DNA from: Noviherbaspirillum humi | GTDB taxonomy: Bacteria; Pseudomonadota; Gammaproteobacteria; Burkholderiales; Burkholderiaceae_D | Assembly (NCBI RefSeq): GCF_900188095.1 | Contig: NZ_FZOT01000014.1 | Span: forward strand, 1-64,000 | Length of the DNA: 64,000 bases | Direction: 5' to 3' | Shown: in pieces, positions 24,256 to 33,060 of the stretch | Numbering within the stretch: position 1 is the stretch's first letter | Layout of the letters: each line of letters opens with the position of its first letter | Position numbers and translations under genes: made by a program | The notes under the pieces: generated by a model | Told to the model about the DNA's origin: nothing | The model's database searches: none | Seen by the model: the letters and a program-made list of their open reading frames with translations, nothing else

Positions 24256-25597
24256 ATCCCTCGGCAGGCCGAGACCGTCCGGCGGCGATGCCGGACTTCA
24301 GCATCTCGACCGCGCAATCCAGGCTTTTACTCCCTACGCTGCCGGCGGCCGGGTCGTTGGCGCGGTCGGCACCTTGATACGCGGCGTAGGCGTCAATGCC
24401 TCGATCGGCCAGGTGTGCCTGGTACACCGCCCCGGCCTCGATCCGCTCATGACCGAAGTGGTCGGCTTCGCCGGCGGCGAAGCCCTGTTGGCGCCCATGG
24501 GCGGCATGCAGGGCGTGGCGCCGGACATGTACATCGAGGCCACCGGCGCTGTTCACCAGGTGGGCGTCGGCCCTCATCTGCTTGGACGGGCGGTGGACGC
24601 GCTCGGCATGCACTTCGTCGACGCGCAGGGCGGCCGCCTGGCGAGCGAAGAAACCCGGCCGGTGGTCGGTCCGCCGCCGCTGGCCTTGTCCCGCAAGCCC
24701 ATCCGCAAGCCGCTGGAGACTGGGGTGCGGGCGATCGATGGCCTGCTGGCCTGCGGCGAAGGGCAGCGCATCGGCATCTTCGCGCCTGCCGGTTGCGGCA
24801 AGAGCACCCTGCTCGGCATGCTGGCATCCCACTCCTCCGCCGACATCAACGTGCTCGCCCTCATCGGCGAACGCGGCCGCGAGGTATCGGAATTCATCGA
24901 GCACAGCCTCGGACCGGAATCCATGCGCCGCTCCGTGGTGGTGGTGGCCACGTCGGACTGCTCCGCCATGGAACGCGTTCGGGCCGCGCAGGTGGCGACC
25001 AGCATCGCCGAGTACTTCCGCGACCAGGGCAAGGCGGTCCTGCTGATGATCGATTCGGTCACCCGCTATGCCCGCGCCCTGCGCGAGATCGGCTTGTCCG
25101 CCGGCGAGCCGCCGGCCCGGCGCGGTTTTCCGCCTTCCGTCTTCGCCAGCCTTCCCGCCCTGTTCGAGCGGGCGGGGCAGTCGAACAGCGGCTCGATCAC
25201 TGCCTTCTACACCGTTCTCGAGGAAACCGATGACGGCATGGATCCGGTGTCGGAAGAAGTGCGATCCCTGCTCGACGGCCATATCGTGCTGTCGCGGAAG
25301 CTGGCGGAATCCGGGCATTTTCCGGCCATCGACGTGCTTGCCAGTGCGAGCCGGGTGATGCCGCAGGTGGTCACGCCGGAGCACATTCAAAGTGCGCTCA
25401 GGGTAAGGGAGTTATGGTCGGTTTATCGCGACCTGGAAATTCTGATCCAGGTCGGCGAGTACAAGCGCGGCGAGGATCCCCGCGCCGACACGGCGGTGGA
25501 AAGGCATCCCTTCATCCGCGATTTCCTCAGGCAGAGAACCAGCCAGACCGCCAGCTTCGATGCCACCCTGGCGCATCTGCAGGAGCTGGCCGCGTGA
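24248..25597 (+). CDS. sctN: T3SS ATPase SctN
   Basis: A 449-residue ATPase related to F1-beta and FliI. The nucleotide loop APAGCGKST (about residues 179-187), the Walker B region [12 protein letters not shown] and the family signature [21 protein letters not shown] are visible. It unfolds substrates and detaches chaperones at the base of the apparatus. The start was set at the ATG after GGGGAAAGG that overlaps the sctL stop. Its own stop overlaps the GTG start of sctO. Presence of a secretin in the cluster shows that this is the virulence-type, not the flagellar, ATPase. Confidence 0.95.
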   Translation: MRESLGRPRPSGGDAGLQHLDRAIQAFTPYAAGGRVVGAVGTLIRGVGVNASIGQVCLVHRPGLDPLMTEVVGFAGGEALLAPMGGMQGVAPDMYIEATGAVHQVGVGPHLLGRAVDALGMHFVDAQGGRLASEETRPVVGPPPLALSRKPIRKPLETGVRAIDGLLACGEGQRIGIFAPAGCGKSTLLGMLASHSSADINVLALIGERGREVSEFIEHSLGPESMRRSVVVVATSDCSAMERVRAAQVATSIAEYFRDQGKAVLLMIDSVTRYARALREIGLSAGEPPARRGFPPSVFASLPALFERAGQSNSGSITAFYTVLEETDDGMDPVSEEVRSLLDGHIVLSRKLAESGHFPAIDVLASASRVMPQVVTPEHIQSALRVRELWSVYRDLEILIQVGEYKRGEDPRADTAVERHPFIRDFLRQRTSQTASFDATLAHLQELAA

Positions 25598-26073
25598 TCG
25601 ACCGTCTCCGCACCCTGGTCAAGCTGCGCATCATGCGCGAACAGCGGGCGCAGCGCCTGCTGGATACCCGTCTGGCAGCGCTGCGCGAATGCGAGGCAGA
25701 GCAGCGCCGCTGTGAAACGGAGCGGGAGCAGGTGGGCGAGTCGCTGGCTGCGCTGCGCCAGCACATCGCCGATCTCGGCGCGCGCAACATGCTCACCGCC
25801 CAGGATATCGCCGACTACAACCTGCGCCGCTTGCATGCCGACAATCTGCACATGTACTGGGAGGCGAAGACGATCGAAGCGGAGGGCGCCCGGCTCGATG
25901 CTCAGGATGCCTGGGATGAAGCCCGCATGGGCTATATGCGGGCGCGGCGCGAACGGGAGCGGGCGGAGCAGATGCTCAAGCGGCTCATGGATGAGCATGC
26001 GCGCCGGCAGGAAATCAATTTCGAGGAAGATGCCGCCGAAATCTGGCGCCCGCTGCTCAGGGGGCCGCAATGA
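25594..26073 (+). CDS. sctO: T3SS ATPase-gate linker (stalk) protein SctO
   Basis: A 159-residue protein that is almost wholly alpha-helical and highly charged, as expected for the YscO/FliJ coiled-coil stalk between the SctN hexamer and SctV. The heptad-like stretch covers most of the protein (for example [22 protein letters not shown]). It begins with a GTG overlapping the sctN stop (GTGA), and ends with an ATGA overlap with sctQ. In many systems sctP follows sctO, but here sctQ follows directly. Confidence 0.8.
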   Translation: MIDRLRTLVKLRIMREQRAQRLLDTRLAALRECEAEQRRCETEREQVGESLAALRQHIADLGARNMLTAQDIADYNLRRLHADNLHMYWEAKTIEAEGARLDAQDAWDEARMGYMRARRERERAEQMLKRLMDEHARRQEINFEEDAAEIWRPLLRGPQ

Positions 26074-27194
26074 CGCTGGCACTGCCCACGATATCCGCGG
26101 ACTGGGCGGCGCTGGCAAATTCCCTTTATGGACGGGCCGGGTTTCAGCTTGCCGACGACAGCGTGGTTTGCTGGCGTTCCTCGGAACGGACCTGGGCGCC
26201 GGCAATGTCGGCCGTCATTGGGACGCATGGCTGTGCCGGTGAGCTGGACCTTGACAGCACCGCTCCCCTTGGTCCGGAGCTGTGCGGTCCCCTGGCGCAT
26301 ATTCCCGCCGGCGATCTGGCCTTGGTCGCCGAAGCGCTTTGCGCAGCGTTGCTGGATCACCTGGAGCAGCTCGTCGGATCTGCGCTGGAAGTGAAAAGCG
26401 TGAAGTTGAACACCGCGGCGGAACCGCCGAGCGATAGCCAAGCCGCCTCGCATGCATTGGAGTTTGAATGGAAGCGCCCCGGCGCGATTCGCGGCATCAG
26501 GGGACGCCTGCGCGGCAAACCGGAATTTTGGAAATTCGCCCGCGCGCCGGAAAGGGCCGCGATGCCGGCCGCGCCTGCCTCGGCGATGAAGGCGCTGAAG
26601 CTTGGCTTTGCCGTTCGCCTCGGCTGTACCGAGCTGAGCCGAGACGATGCGGCGCGCATCGATACCGGCTGTTGGATACGCATCGCCAGCGGCGGTACGC
26701 CGGCCGTGCTGCGGTTGAATCTCGCCGGCCTCACCATGCGCCTGGGGTTCGGCGCGCTCTATGACCTGGAAAAGGGGGTAGCCATGATCGATGATGCGGA
26801 CGGCACATCGGACGATTTCCTGACCGAAGAAGGCATGAATGAAGAGGATGTTCATGCCGACCCTGGCTTCGCCATGAACGCCGGACCGATGGCTTCGTTT
26901 GCCGATTCCTTTGGCGGCGGGGCCGATGGGGCCAGCCGGAAGGATGCGATGGCGCAGCGCCTCCAATCAGCGCCCTTGCGCATCAGTTTCGACTTGGGCT
27001 CCGTCACGTTCACGCTGGAGCAGCTATGTCAACTGCAAGCCGGCTATGTCTTCAATCTTGGCCGCCTGCTGGCGGAGCGTCCGGTCAGCCTGAAGATTGA
27101 CGGGAAGGAGATCGGGCGCGGGTCGCTTCTGGCGATTGGCGATGCCATCGGTGTCTGCGTGGAGGTGCTGCACCATCAGGAGGATCGGCGCTAA
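26070..27194 (+). CDS. sctQ: T3SS cytoplasmic ring (sorting platform) protein SctQ
   Basis: A 374-residue SpoA-domain protein (HrcQ/YscQ/SpaO family). The C-terminal SpoA domain covers about residues 300-365 (RISFDLGSVTFTLEQL, then VSLKIDGKEIGRGSLLAIGDAIGV). A second, weaker SpoA-like segment lies near residues 155-225. An acidic linker (IDDADGTSDDFLTEEG) separates them. A strong internal start within this linker is described separately. The start overlaps the sctO stop. Confidence 0.85.
   Translation: MTLALPTISADWAALANSLYGRAGFQLADDSVVCWRSSERTWAPAMSAVIGTHGCAGELDLDSTAPLGPELCGPLAHIPAGDLALVAEALCAALLDHLEQLVGSALEVKSVKLNTAAEPPSDSQAASHALEFEWKRPGAIRGIRGRLRGKPEFWKFARAPERAAMPAAPASAMKALKLGFAVRLGCTELSRDDAARIDTGCWIRIASGGTPAVLRLNLAGLTMRLGFGALYDLEKGVAMIDDADGTSDDFLTEEGMNEEDVHADPGFAMNAGPMASFADSFGGGADGASRKDAMAQRLQSAPLRISFDLGSVTFTLEQLCQLQAGYVFNLGRLLAERPVSLKIDGKEIGRGSLLAIGDAIGVCVEVLHHQEDRR
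26784..27194 (+). CDS. Internal start within sctQ, giving a separate C-terminal SctQ-C (about 136 residues)
   Basis: An in-frame ATG at 26784 (Met-239 of SctQ) is preceded by AAAAGGGGGTAGCC, a ribosome site stronger than that of SctQ itself. Translation here would give an acidic linker plus the C-terminal SpoA domain. Known precedent: Yersinia YscQ and Salmonella SpaO make a short C-terminal product from an internal start, and it forms part of the sorting platform. The site is seen; its use is inference. Confidence 0.5.
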   Translation: MIDDADGTSDDFLTEEGMNEEDVHADPGFAMNAGPMASFADSFGGGADGASRKDAMAQRLQSAPLRISFDLGSVTFTLEQLCQLQAGYVFNLGRLLAERPVSLKIDGKEIGRGSLLAIGDAIGVCVEVLHHQEDRR

Positions 27195-27206
27195 CCGCCG
27201 GATGCC

Positions 27207-27869
27207 ATGAACCAAGCCCTGTTCGCCGATCCGATTTATGTTTTCCTGGTCATCGCCGGCGTCTCCCTGCTGCCGCTCATCGCGGTGATGGCGACTTCCT
27301 ATACCAAGATCGTCGTCGTCATCTCGCTGCTGCGCAACGCCCTCGGCCTGCAAAACGTGCCGCCGCCGACCGTGACCAACGGCCTGGCGGTCGTGCTTTC
27401 GGTGTTCGTGATGTATCCCACCTTCATTGCCGCCTATGGCGATGTCGAGAAACTGCCGCCGAACGTGCTGGAGGACCGCCGCCCAGGGCAGCTGTTCACC
27501 ATCGCCGGCACCATCAAGGAGCCGCTGCGCGCCTTCCTTGTCAAGAATTCAGGCGACCATGAGCGTCGCTTCTTCAGCGAAACCGCCCGCCGCATGATGC
27601 CGGAAAAGGCGAGGCAAAGCCTGCGCACGGACGATCTGGTGCTGCTGGTGCCGGCTTTTGCGCTGACGGAGCTGACCGAAGCCTTCGAGGTCGGCTTCCT
27701 GCTGTTCCTGCCCTTCGTCGTGATCGACATGGTTGTCGCCACGGTGCTCATGGCCATGGGCATGCAGATGATGTCGCCGACCACGCTGTCGCTGCCATTC
27801 AAGGTGTTGCTCTTTGTCATACTGAACGGCTGGGAGCGCTTGTTCTCCGCCTTGCTCTACTCATACTGA
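27207..27869 (+). CDS. sctR: T3SS export-gate protein SctR
   Basis: A 220-residue membrane protein of the FliP/YscR/HrcR family, normal length. Its first membrane helix is followed by the conserved YTKIVVVISLLRNALGLQNVPP, and the C-terminal helices include PFVVIDMVVATVLMAMGMQMM. It forms the SctR5-T1-S4 export core with the next two genes. It starts 12 bp after sctQ; sctS follows with a 20-bp gap. Confidence 0.95.
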   Translation: MNQALFADPIYVFLVIAGVSLLPLIAVMATSYTKIVVVISLLRNALGLQNVPPPTVTNGLAVVLSVFVMYPTFIAAYGDVEKLPPNVLEDRRPGQLFTIAGTIKEPLRAFLVKNSGDHERRFFSETARRMMPEKARQSLRTDDLVLLVPAFALTELTEAFEVGFLLFLPFVVIDMVVATVLMAMGMQMMSPTTLSLPFKVLLFVILNGWERLFSALLYSY

Positions 27870-27889
27870 ACGTCGGAACCGGCACGCCC

Positions 27890-28159
27890 ATGACTCCCGA
27901 CAGCGTCATCTCCATCACCCAGCAAACTTTGCTGATCGTTTTGTGGACGGTTGCGCCGGTGGTCTTGACTGTCGCCACGATCGGACTTATCTGGGCACTT
28001 TTCCAGGCGGTTACCCAGTTGCAGGACAACAGCTCTTCCTTTGCCATCAAGCTGGTGGTCGCCATCGTCGTCATGGGCGTGGGCGCGAGCTGGATGGGCG
28101 GCCAGATCGAACGCTTCGGCGATAAAGTGTTCACGCAAATGCAAGCCGTGCGGCGCTGA
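27890..28159 (+). CDS. sctS: T3SS export-gate protein SctS
   Basis: An 89-residue protein with two membrane helices (TLLIVLWTVAPVVLTVATIGLIWA and FAIKLVVAIVVMGVGASWMG), the expected size and pattern of FliQ/YscS/HrcS. It caps the export core together with SctR and SctT. It lies between sctR and sctT, as in nearly all type III systems. The short polar turn between helices contains FQAVTQLQDNS, typical of the family. Confidence 0.93.
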   Translation: MTPDSVISITQQTLLIVLWTVAPVVLTVATIGLIWALFQAVTQLQDNSSSFAIKLVVAIVVMGVGASWMGGQIERFGDKVFTQMQAVRR

Positions 28160-28167
28160 GCGGTGCC

Positions 28168-28938
28168 ATGACGCTCTCCAGCTTTCCCGTCGAAGCGGTT
28201 CAGGTCATGCTGGCGCTGCCGCGCCTTGGCATGGCACTGTTTCTCTTGCCGTTCATGGGCGGGCAGATGTTCCCGCCCCTGGCGCGCGTCGCCATTTCCA
28301 TTCCCTTTGCCTATTTCGCCTCCCAGCTCTGGGCACCGCTCAATCCTGGGGAGGTCGAGGCGTCGCTCTTGTGGCTCGTGGCAAAGGAAGCCGTGCTCGG
28401 TCTCCTGCTCGGTATCGTCTGGGCGTTGCCGTTCTATGCCCTGGAAATCACCGGCCATCTCGTGGACTTCCAGTCCGGCCTGACCTTCACCCAGATCACC
28501 GATCCCTTCAACGGCAACTCCGTCGGCATCAGCGCTTCCTTCCTGATGAAGTTCTTTTCCATGCTCTTCATCGCCGCGGGCGGTTTGTTGCTGTTTCTGG
28601 ATACGCTCTTTCTGTCGTACCGCGCCTGGCCGATCACCGAGATCCTGCCGCACGGCTTCACGTTCTCGGTCTTTCGCACGCTGCTTTTCGAGACGCACGC
28701 CATCTTCACGCTGGCGCTGCTTTTTGCCGCGCCGGTGGTCTTGATACTGCTTCTCGTCGAACTGGCCGTAGCCGTCATCGGACACAGCTTTCCACGCTTC
28801 CCGGTCAGCGATGTCGTGCTGCCGATCAAGAATGCGCTGGTCTGGTGGATCTTGCTGGCGGTGATCGGCTTTGTCGCCGAGCGTAGCCTGATCCTGCTTC
28901 CTCACCTGGCGGACATCACCCGCCAGATACTGCGCTAA
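28168..28938 (+). CDS. sctT: T3SS export-gate protein SctT
   Basis: A 256-residue polytopic membrane protein of the FliR/YscT/HrcT family. Conserved features include the first-helix region MLALPRLGMALFLLPFMGG, the LWLVAKEAVLGLLLGIVWAL helix, the LEITGHLVDFQSG segment, and the C-terminal GHSFPRFPVSD. One copy joins five SctR and four SctS subunits to make the core export channel. It starts 8 bp after sctS, and sctU follows 19 bp later. Confidence 0.94.
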   Translation: MTLSSFPVEAVQVMLALPRLGMALFLLPFMGGQMFPPLARVAISIPFAYFASQLWAPLNPGEVEASLLWLVAKEAVLGLLLGIVWALPFYALEITGHLVDFQSGLTFTQITDPFNGNSVGISASFLMKFFSMLFIAAGGLLLFLDTLFLSYRAWPITEILPHGFTFSVFRTLLFETHAIFTLALLFAAPVVLILLLVELAVAVIGHSFPRFPVSDVVLPIKNALVWWILLAVIGFVAERSLILLPHLADITRQILR

Positions 28939-28957
28939 GCGCCGTCAAAGGAGCAGT

Positions 28958-29989
28958 ATGGCAGGCGAAGAGAAAACCGAGAAACCCACGCCGCAGCGGC
29001 TGAAGAAGGCGAGGGAAGAAGGGCAGGTCGCCCGCAGCCCGGAAGTCACCAAGGCCATCGTCTTCGCCGCTGTCGCGCTTTTGCTTCTCTTCGCCTTCCG
29101 CGCCGCCGTCGAGCAGGCCTTTGCCCTGCTCGCCTGGATTTTCACCCTGGCGGAGCAGCCGGTATCAATTTCACTGATCATCAAGGCGTTCTGGGTTTCA
29201 TTGTCTGTCGCCGCGGTGATCATCGCGCCGATCCTCATCCTCACCACGTTCGCCTCGCTCGCCGGCGATGCCGCCCAAGTCGGGCTGCATCCGTCGTGGA
29301 AGGCGGCGTCGCCAAAGCCGGAAAAAATCAACCCCATCAACGGCTTCAAGCAGATCTTTTCCGGGAAGATGCTTTCCACCTTCGTCGTCAACTTAGTGAA
29401 GACGTTTCTGGTCGGCATGATCCTGTATTCGGTGCTGTCGCGCTATGCCCAGGAACTGCTCGCCGTGCCGCGCGCCGACATGGGTTCGGCGCTCGACATC
29501 TCGCTCGACATCTTCGCCAGCACCATGCTGTGGAGCGTCATCCTCCTGATCGTCGTCTCCATCGCCGACTACGTCATCCAGCACCGCGCCTGGATGAAGC
29601 AGGTGATGATGACCAAGACGGAGGTCAAGCGGGAGAACAAGGAAAACTACGGCGATCCCAAGATCAAGAAGGCGCGCAAGGAACTCACCGAGGTAGACAC
29701 CGATTCCGAACGCATGTTCAAGAACCTCAGCTTCTGCCAGATGCTGCTGGCCGACGGCGGACGGGTCCTCGGCCTCTACTACAACCCCAGCTTCAACCCC
29801 GACCCGCTGGTGCTCGTCATGGCTACCGGCAGCACGGCGGAACGGGTGGTCACCGCCGCCGAGAACAGCGGCATGCGGGTGACGCGCGATTCCGGCCTCA
29901 TGCGAGAGCTCTGGCCGGTGTGCCGCATCGAGCAGGCGGTCGGGCCGTCGCATCGGGATTTTGTGGTGGATCTGCTCAACAAGACCTGA
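28958..29989 (+). CDS. sctU: T3SS switch protein SctU, lacking the NPTH autocleavage motif
   Basis: A 343-residue protein of the FlhB/YscU/HrcU family: the MAGEEKTEKPTPQRLKKAREEGQ opening, four membrane helices, and the cytoplasmic start KTEVKRENKENYGDP. In the family, an NPTH loop in the cytoplasmic domain cleaves itself between Asn and Pro to switch substrates. The aligned position, just before the LGLYYNP strand (canonical IALRYDP), reads ADGG at residues 265-268, so neither Asn nor Pro is present. The flanking MATGSTAERVV and MRVTRDSGLMRELW (canonical AKG and ENPPLARALY) confirm the alignment. GC-rich codons and the unbroken frame argue against decay, so the protein probably works uncleaved (inference). 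Confidence 0.9.
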   Translation: MAGEEKTEKPTPQRLKKAREEGQVARSPEVTKAIVFAAVALLLLFAFRAAVEQAFALLAWIFTLAEQPVSISLIIKAFWVSLSVAAVIIAPILILTTFASLAGDAAQVGLHPSWKAASPKPEKINPINGFKQIFSGKMLSTFVVNLVKTFLVGMILYSVLSRYAQELLAVPRADMGSALDISLDIFASTMLWSVILLIVVSIADYVIQHRAWMKQVMMTKTEVKRENKENYGDPKIKKARKELTEVDTDSERMFKNLSFCQMLLADGGRVLGLYYNPSFNPDPLVLVMATGSTAERVVTAAENSGMRVTRDSGLMRELWPVCRIEQAVGPSHRDFVVDLLNKT

Positions 29990-30028
29990 CTTCTCTGATC
30001 GGCGACAGGCCGAAATTTCGAGAATTTG

Positions 30029-30046
30029 TTGGCATCGAAAGTGCTA
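30029..30046 (+). promoter_or_regulatory. Sigma-54-like promoter before the AT-rich gene trio
   Basis: TTGGCATCGAAAGTGCTA has GG and GC exactly 12 bases apart, a TTGGCA -24 element and a GTGCT -12 element. It lies 40 bp after the sctU stop. Transcription would start near 30056, giving a leader of about 125 bases before the ATG at 30181. Confidence 0.55.
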
Positions 30047-30180
30047 GACAAAAAGGCAATCATCAGAGGCTTTGGTGAAGTAAATGAGCGTTAAATCAAC
30101 GAGCGCATTAGAAATATCTTTGCTGGCTTGAATGCTAAAGACGGTAAGTGATGAATCGGAAACGCAGATGAGGATTTACT

Positions 30181-31155
30181 ATGGGTAACCCAATTACTAG
30201 CCAATCGACAAAACCCACAGTCCCAAATCAAGGAGCATTTGGAACTCCGCAAAGCGGCACTTTTCCTCAGCTACCCGACTTTGGAAATAAAAAGCCAGAT
30301 GAAGGTCAAGGGACAAATCCTTTCATTAACCCCAGTTCAGGCACCTTCAACATTTATGGCGCTGATTCCTCGAGCAAGGCGGCCACAACAAGGATCGCGA
30401 AAGAGCAAGCTGCGCAAGAGGACACGGAAGCACCATCAAATGATGCTGTATCGCCTGTAGTGTCTCAATCGCAGCGGGATCCGTTTTCAGAGCTAAAACG
30501 ACAAGCTAGCTCGGTAGGGCTATATAAGATTCTTCGGGACTACAGTGATAAAACAGTAGATGAGCTCAATCAGCAAGATCCGAGTGGCATGCTAAAGACT
30601 GCTGCAGATCTTTATGCAACTATTAAGCAAGCTGCAAAGAACGTTGCGCTGGAGGTGCCAGAGTGGGTAAAGAGCCATGAAGACATGGTGCGGTTTATCA
30701 GAGAAAATATAACGAAACTTTGCAGCAAAAATCAGGATGGCACGTTTGTGAATGCCGGCCCCTTCCAAGCACTCGCTGAAATCTGTGGATCGATTGGTCT
30801 GAACTTGGGTATTGCACGTGATCGATGGCGTGAAGTTTTTGGCGTTGAGTTGAAACAGCAGGACCCGAAATTGGCTTCAGTGCGGGAGCTTTTCCCGAAA
30901 GGCGATGGGTCAAAGCTAAACAACTTAAGTTTTAAGCCAACGCAAAGCAATTTGAATACAGATGCTGAATCGACATCGGAGATTGATGGCGGAAGGGATG
31001 GTATATCTTCTGGAACACCCAATGCATCTCAACAATCGAATTCCTCGCAACAAAGTACAGAGAGTCAGCCAACACAAGAACAACTGACAAAAGAGCAGCG
31101 GATAAAGAAAGATAGTGAAGAAATCCAGGGGCTCCTAGATGAAACTCATTATTAA
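30181..31155 (+). CDS. Unrecognised protein, candidate T3SS substrate (324 residues)
   Basis: No family was recognised. The first 90 residues are very rich in Ser, Thr, Pro, Gly, Asn and Gln, as in many type III secretion signals. A helical middle part (about 95-230) contains DMVRFIRENITKLCSKN and FQALAEICGSIGLNLGIARD, and the last 70 residues are again Ser/Gln/Asn-rich and charged. There is no Sec signal or membrane helix. It is visibly more AT-rich than sctU before it, and a sigma-54-like promoter lies upstream. GAGGATTTACT precedes the ATG. Effector, translocator-associated or needle-tip roles are all possible. Confidence 0.6.
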   Translation: MGNPITSQSTKPTVPNQGAFGTPQSGTFPQLPDFGNKKPDEGQGTNPFINPSSGTFNIYGADSSSKAATTRIAKEQAAQEDTEAPSNDAVSPVVSQSQRDPFSELKRQASSVGLYKILRDYSDKTVDELNQQDPSGMLKTAADLYATIKQAAKNVALEVPEWVKSHEDMVRFIRENITKLCSKNQDGTFVNAGPFQALAEICGSIGLNLGIARDRWREVFGVELKQQDPKLASVRELFPKGDGSKLNNLSFKPTQSNLNTDAESTSEIDGGRDGISSGTPNASQQSNSSQQSTESQPTQEQLTKEQRIKKDSEEIQGLLDETHY

Positions 31156-31222
31156 GCTTAAATTGAAAACATTGAATTCTCAGCAAGCCTGCATACAGTA
31201 AGTTCATGAAAAGGAGTTGACA

Positions 31223-31753
31223 ATGCCTAACGATATGTCTGTATCTTCGCTAAACCCGCCTTCTTCAACATCTAAATCGGCGCAATCAGGGCCTACCTTG
31301 CCAGCAAGCGCACTGAAGCAAAGCGCCCCAACCGAAATCAGTGGCGATTGGGCCGGCGGGAAAAAATTTTCCGTACCAAAAGCTAGTTCTTCAAACAGCT
31401 CTTCCCAAAGTAATGGGGGATTTTTAAACAATATCTCTAAGGACGTCGATACGGCAGTCGATCTTTTGCAGAAACTTAAATTGGTGAGGCGTGGCGATGG
31501 TTCACTGCATGTTGCAAATAATCTGCTGACAGAGGCAACCAAAGAAAAAATTATTGGGGCGGGTTCAACAATCGACAGTCTGAACAAGCAACTTTTAGAT
31601 TATCAGGATAAGGCGAATAAAGGAACGCTCACTGCGGAAGAAAAAACTAAAGCACAATTATTTGCGATCAGGGTAAAAGACATCATAACAATGCTGAATC
31701 TTGTGATGTCATCGCTGTCCGCTACCGCGACATTAGGTCGAGGAGTTGGTTAA
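31223..31753 (+). CDS. Unrecognised protein, candidate T3SS substrate (176 residues)
   Basis: No family was recognised. The N-terminal 75 residues are Ser/Pro/Thr/Lys-rich and probably disordered. The second half is helical, with DVDTAVDLLQKLKLVRRGDG and a last helix containing KAQLFAIRVKDIITMLNLVMSSL. There is no signal peptide. The ATG at 31223 follows AAAAGGAGTTGAC; a TTG two codons upstream is less likely. It is AT-rich like its neighbours and lies 67 bp after the 324-residue gene, so it probably shares the same transcript. Confidence 0.55.
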   Translation: MPNDMSVSSLNPPSSTSKSAQSGPTLPASALKQSAPTEISGDWAGGKKFSVPKASSSNSSSQSNGGFLNNISKDVDTAVDLLQKLKLVRRGDGSLHVANNLLTEATKEKIIGAGSTIDSLNKQLLDYQDKANKGTLTAEEKTKAQLFAIRVKDIITMLNLVMSSLSATATLGRGVG

Positions 31754-31835
31754 TTTCATCATCAAGATTGCAGCGTTTAAGAGATTTCAGCAAGGTTGAT
31801 AAAAACGGTTAGATGGTTCTGTTAAAGGAGTAAAC

Positions 31836-32213
31836 ATGGGCTACGAAATTTACAGTAGAGGTGATGTGGTTCTTCCCACTTCTGGATCCTCTCTAGATGT
31901 TCCTACGCTTGGAGCGACTGAACAGTCAGAAAACTCTATTCCGTCACCTGATTATGGATGGTTGAATCAAATAACTCCTGGTCAGAAGCCAGCTGCAGTT
32001 AAAGAAAAAAAACACGGCTTTTTAGGAGGATTGTTTTCCGCAGTTAAAGGAGGATTGTTTTCCGCAGGTAAAGCAGTTAAAAATCTCTTCGCAAAAGTTA
32101 ATCAATTTGCCGATCCAATTTTGAAGATTGGTGCAAAGTTCAATCCAATTCTTGCTTTGGTTGACCAGGCGCGAAATACCCTAAAAAGCAACTTCAGTAA
32201 ATTCTTCTCGTGA
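31836..32213 (+). CDS. Unrecognised small protein with an internal tandem repeat (125 residues)
   Basis: No family was recognised. After a polar N-terminus, the centre has a duplicated eight-residue unit, GGLFSAVK then GGLFSAGK, followed by AVKNLFAKVNQF and a second amphipathic segment ending FSKFFS. This Gly/Phe/Ala/Lys pattern resembles membrane-active amphipathic helices. A 24-bp DNA repeat encodes it. There is no Sec signal. The ATG follows AAAGGAGTAAAC. It is AT-rich, last of the three-gene group, and a candidate secreted membrane-active protein (inference). Confidence 0.55.
   Translation: MGYEIYSRGDVVLPTSGSSLDVPTLGATEQSENSIPSPDYGWLNQITPGQKPAAVKEKKHGFLGGLFSAVKGGLFSAGKAVKNLFAKVNQFADPILKIGAKFNPILALVDQARNTLKSNFSKFFS
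32024..32071 (+). repeat. 24-bp tandem duplication within the 125-residue gene
   Basis: Two adjacent 24-bp copies, 32024-32047 and 32048-32071, differ at one base (T or G near the end). The unit is a multiple of three and keeps the frame, adding eight residues. Such a young duplication can arise by slippage and vary between strains. Confidence 0.8.
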
Positions 32214-33060
32214 TTGGCCAATTTTTGTGGCGCATATGAGAAATATATGGGGGCACGGGCCTTCGCTTATCTGGCGCCTTGAAGCGAGTGCAAGGTCGAT
32301 GTACGTCAAAAAGCAAATTGATGTTCTATCGGCTCGTTTTTATGAGGTCTCCCTTGCATTCCGGATTAGACTAGGCTCATTGAAATCTTTTTCTCCATCG
32401 TGAAAAATCTGTGGCGCGTATTTTGCACAGTAGACACTCTCATTAGACCGACAAGCTGCTGCCCGGACTCGGCCTCCGAAACGCCAAATCGATGAGAGAT
32501 CAGTTCAATAATGGGTCTTTCAGAAGTTGGGTACAGCATCAAGGGGGCTGGAAGGATTGCTGCAGTAATTGCAAACATCAGCTTGAGCATGCCAGCATTT
32601 ATTGTGCGCACTTGAAGAACCAAGAACTTTGGCTTCATAAAGAGCTTGGACCCGAAAGAGCGAGCGCTCGATGGTAGGACGGTATCTCAAACTTACCGAC
32701 TTTCGACATGAAAGTTGATACGGTGGCAGAAACGTTGGCCGAGATGTTCTTGGCAAATTCGACGTCGACCTTATCGAAACCCCCATTGTGTCGGCCGACT
32801 AAAGGTAGAAGAATTCAGGTCAGTTAACTGGCCAGCAAAGGACGTAGTGCACCTTCCTTAGCGCGCTGCCGCTGTATCAGCTTGAAGAAGTGATGACCGC
32901 GATCGCGCCCTCAATAGTTCAATATTTCTATTCAACGTATTGCAGATACTAGCGCTTGTCCGGTGTTCGCCAATGCTTTTGGAGGATTGACTAACATCAT
33001 CGGTGACAGCGTTACTTGATTCTTGTCTAGGACTCCGGCTGTTTCAGAAAATCTTCTTCA

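Noticed and set aside
13520-29989. Reading the export genes as a flagellar cluster
   Set aside because: A secretin, SctD, SctJ lipoprotein and lytic transglycosylase are present and no hook, rod or filament genes are; this is a non-flagellar system.
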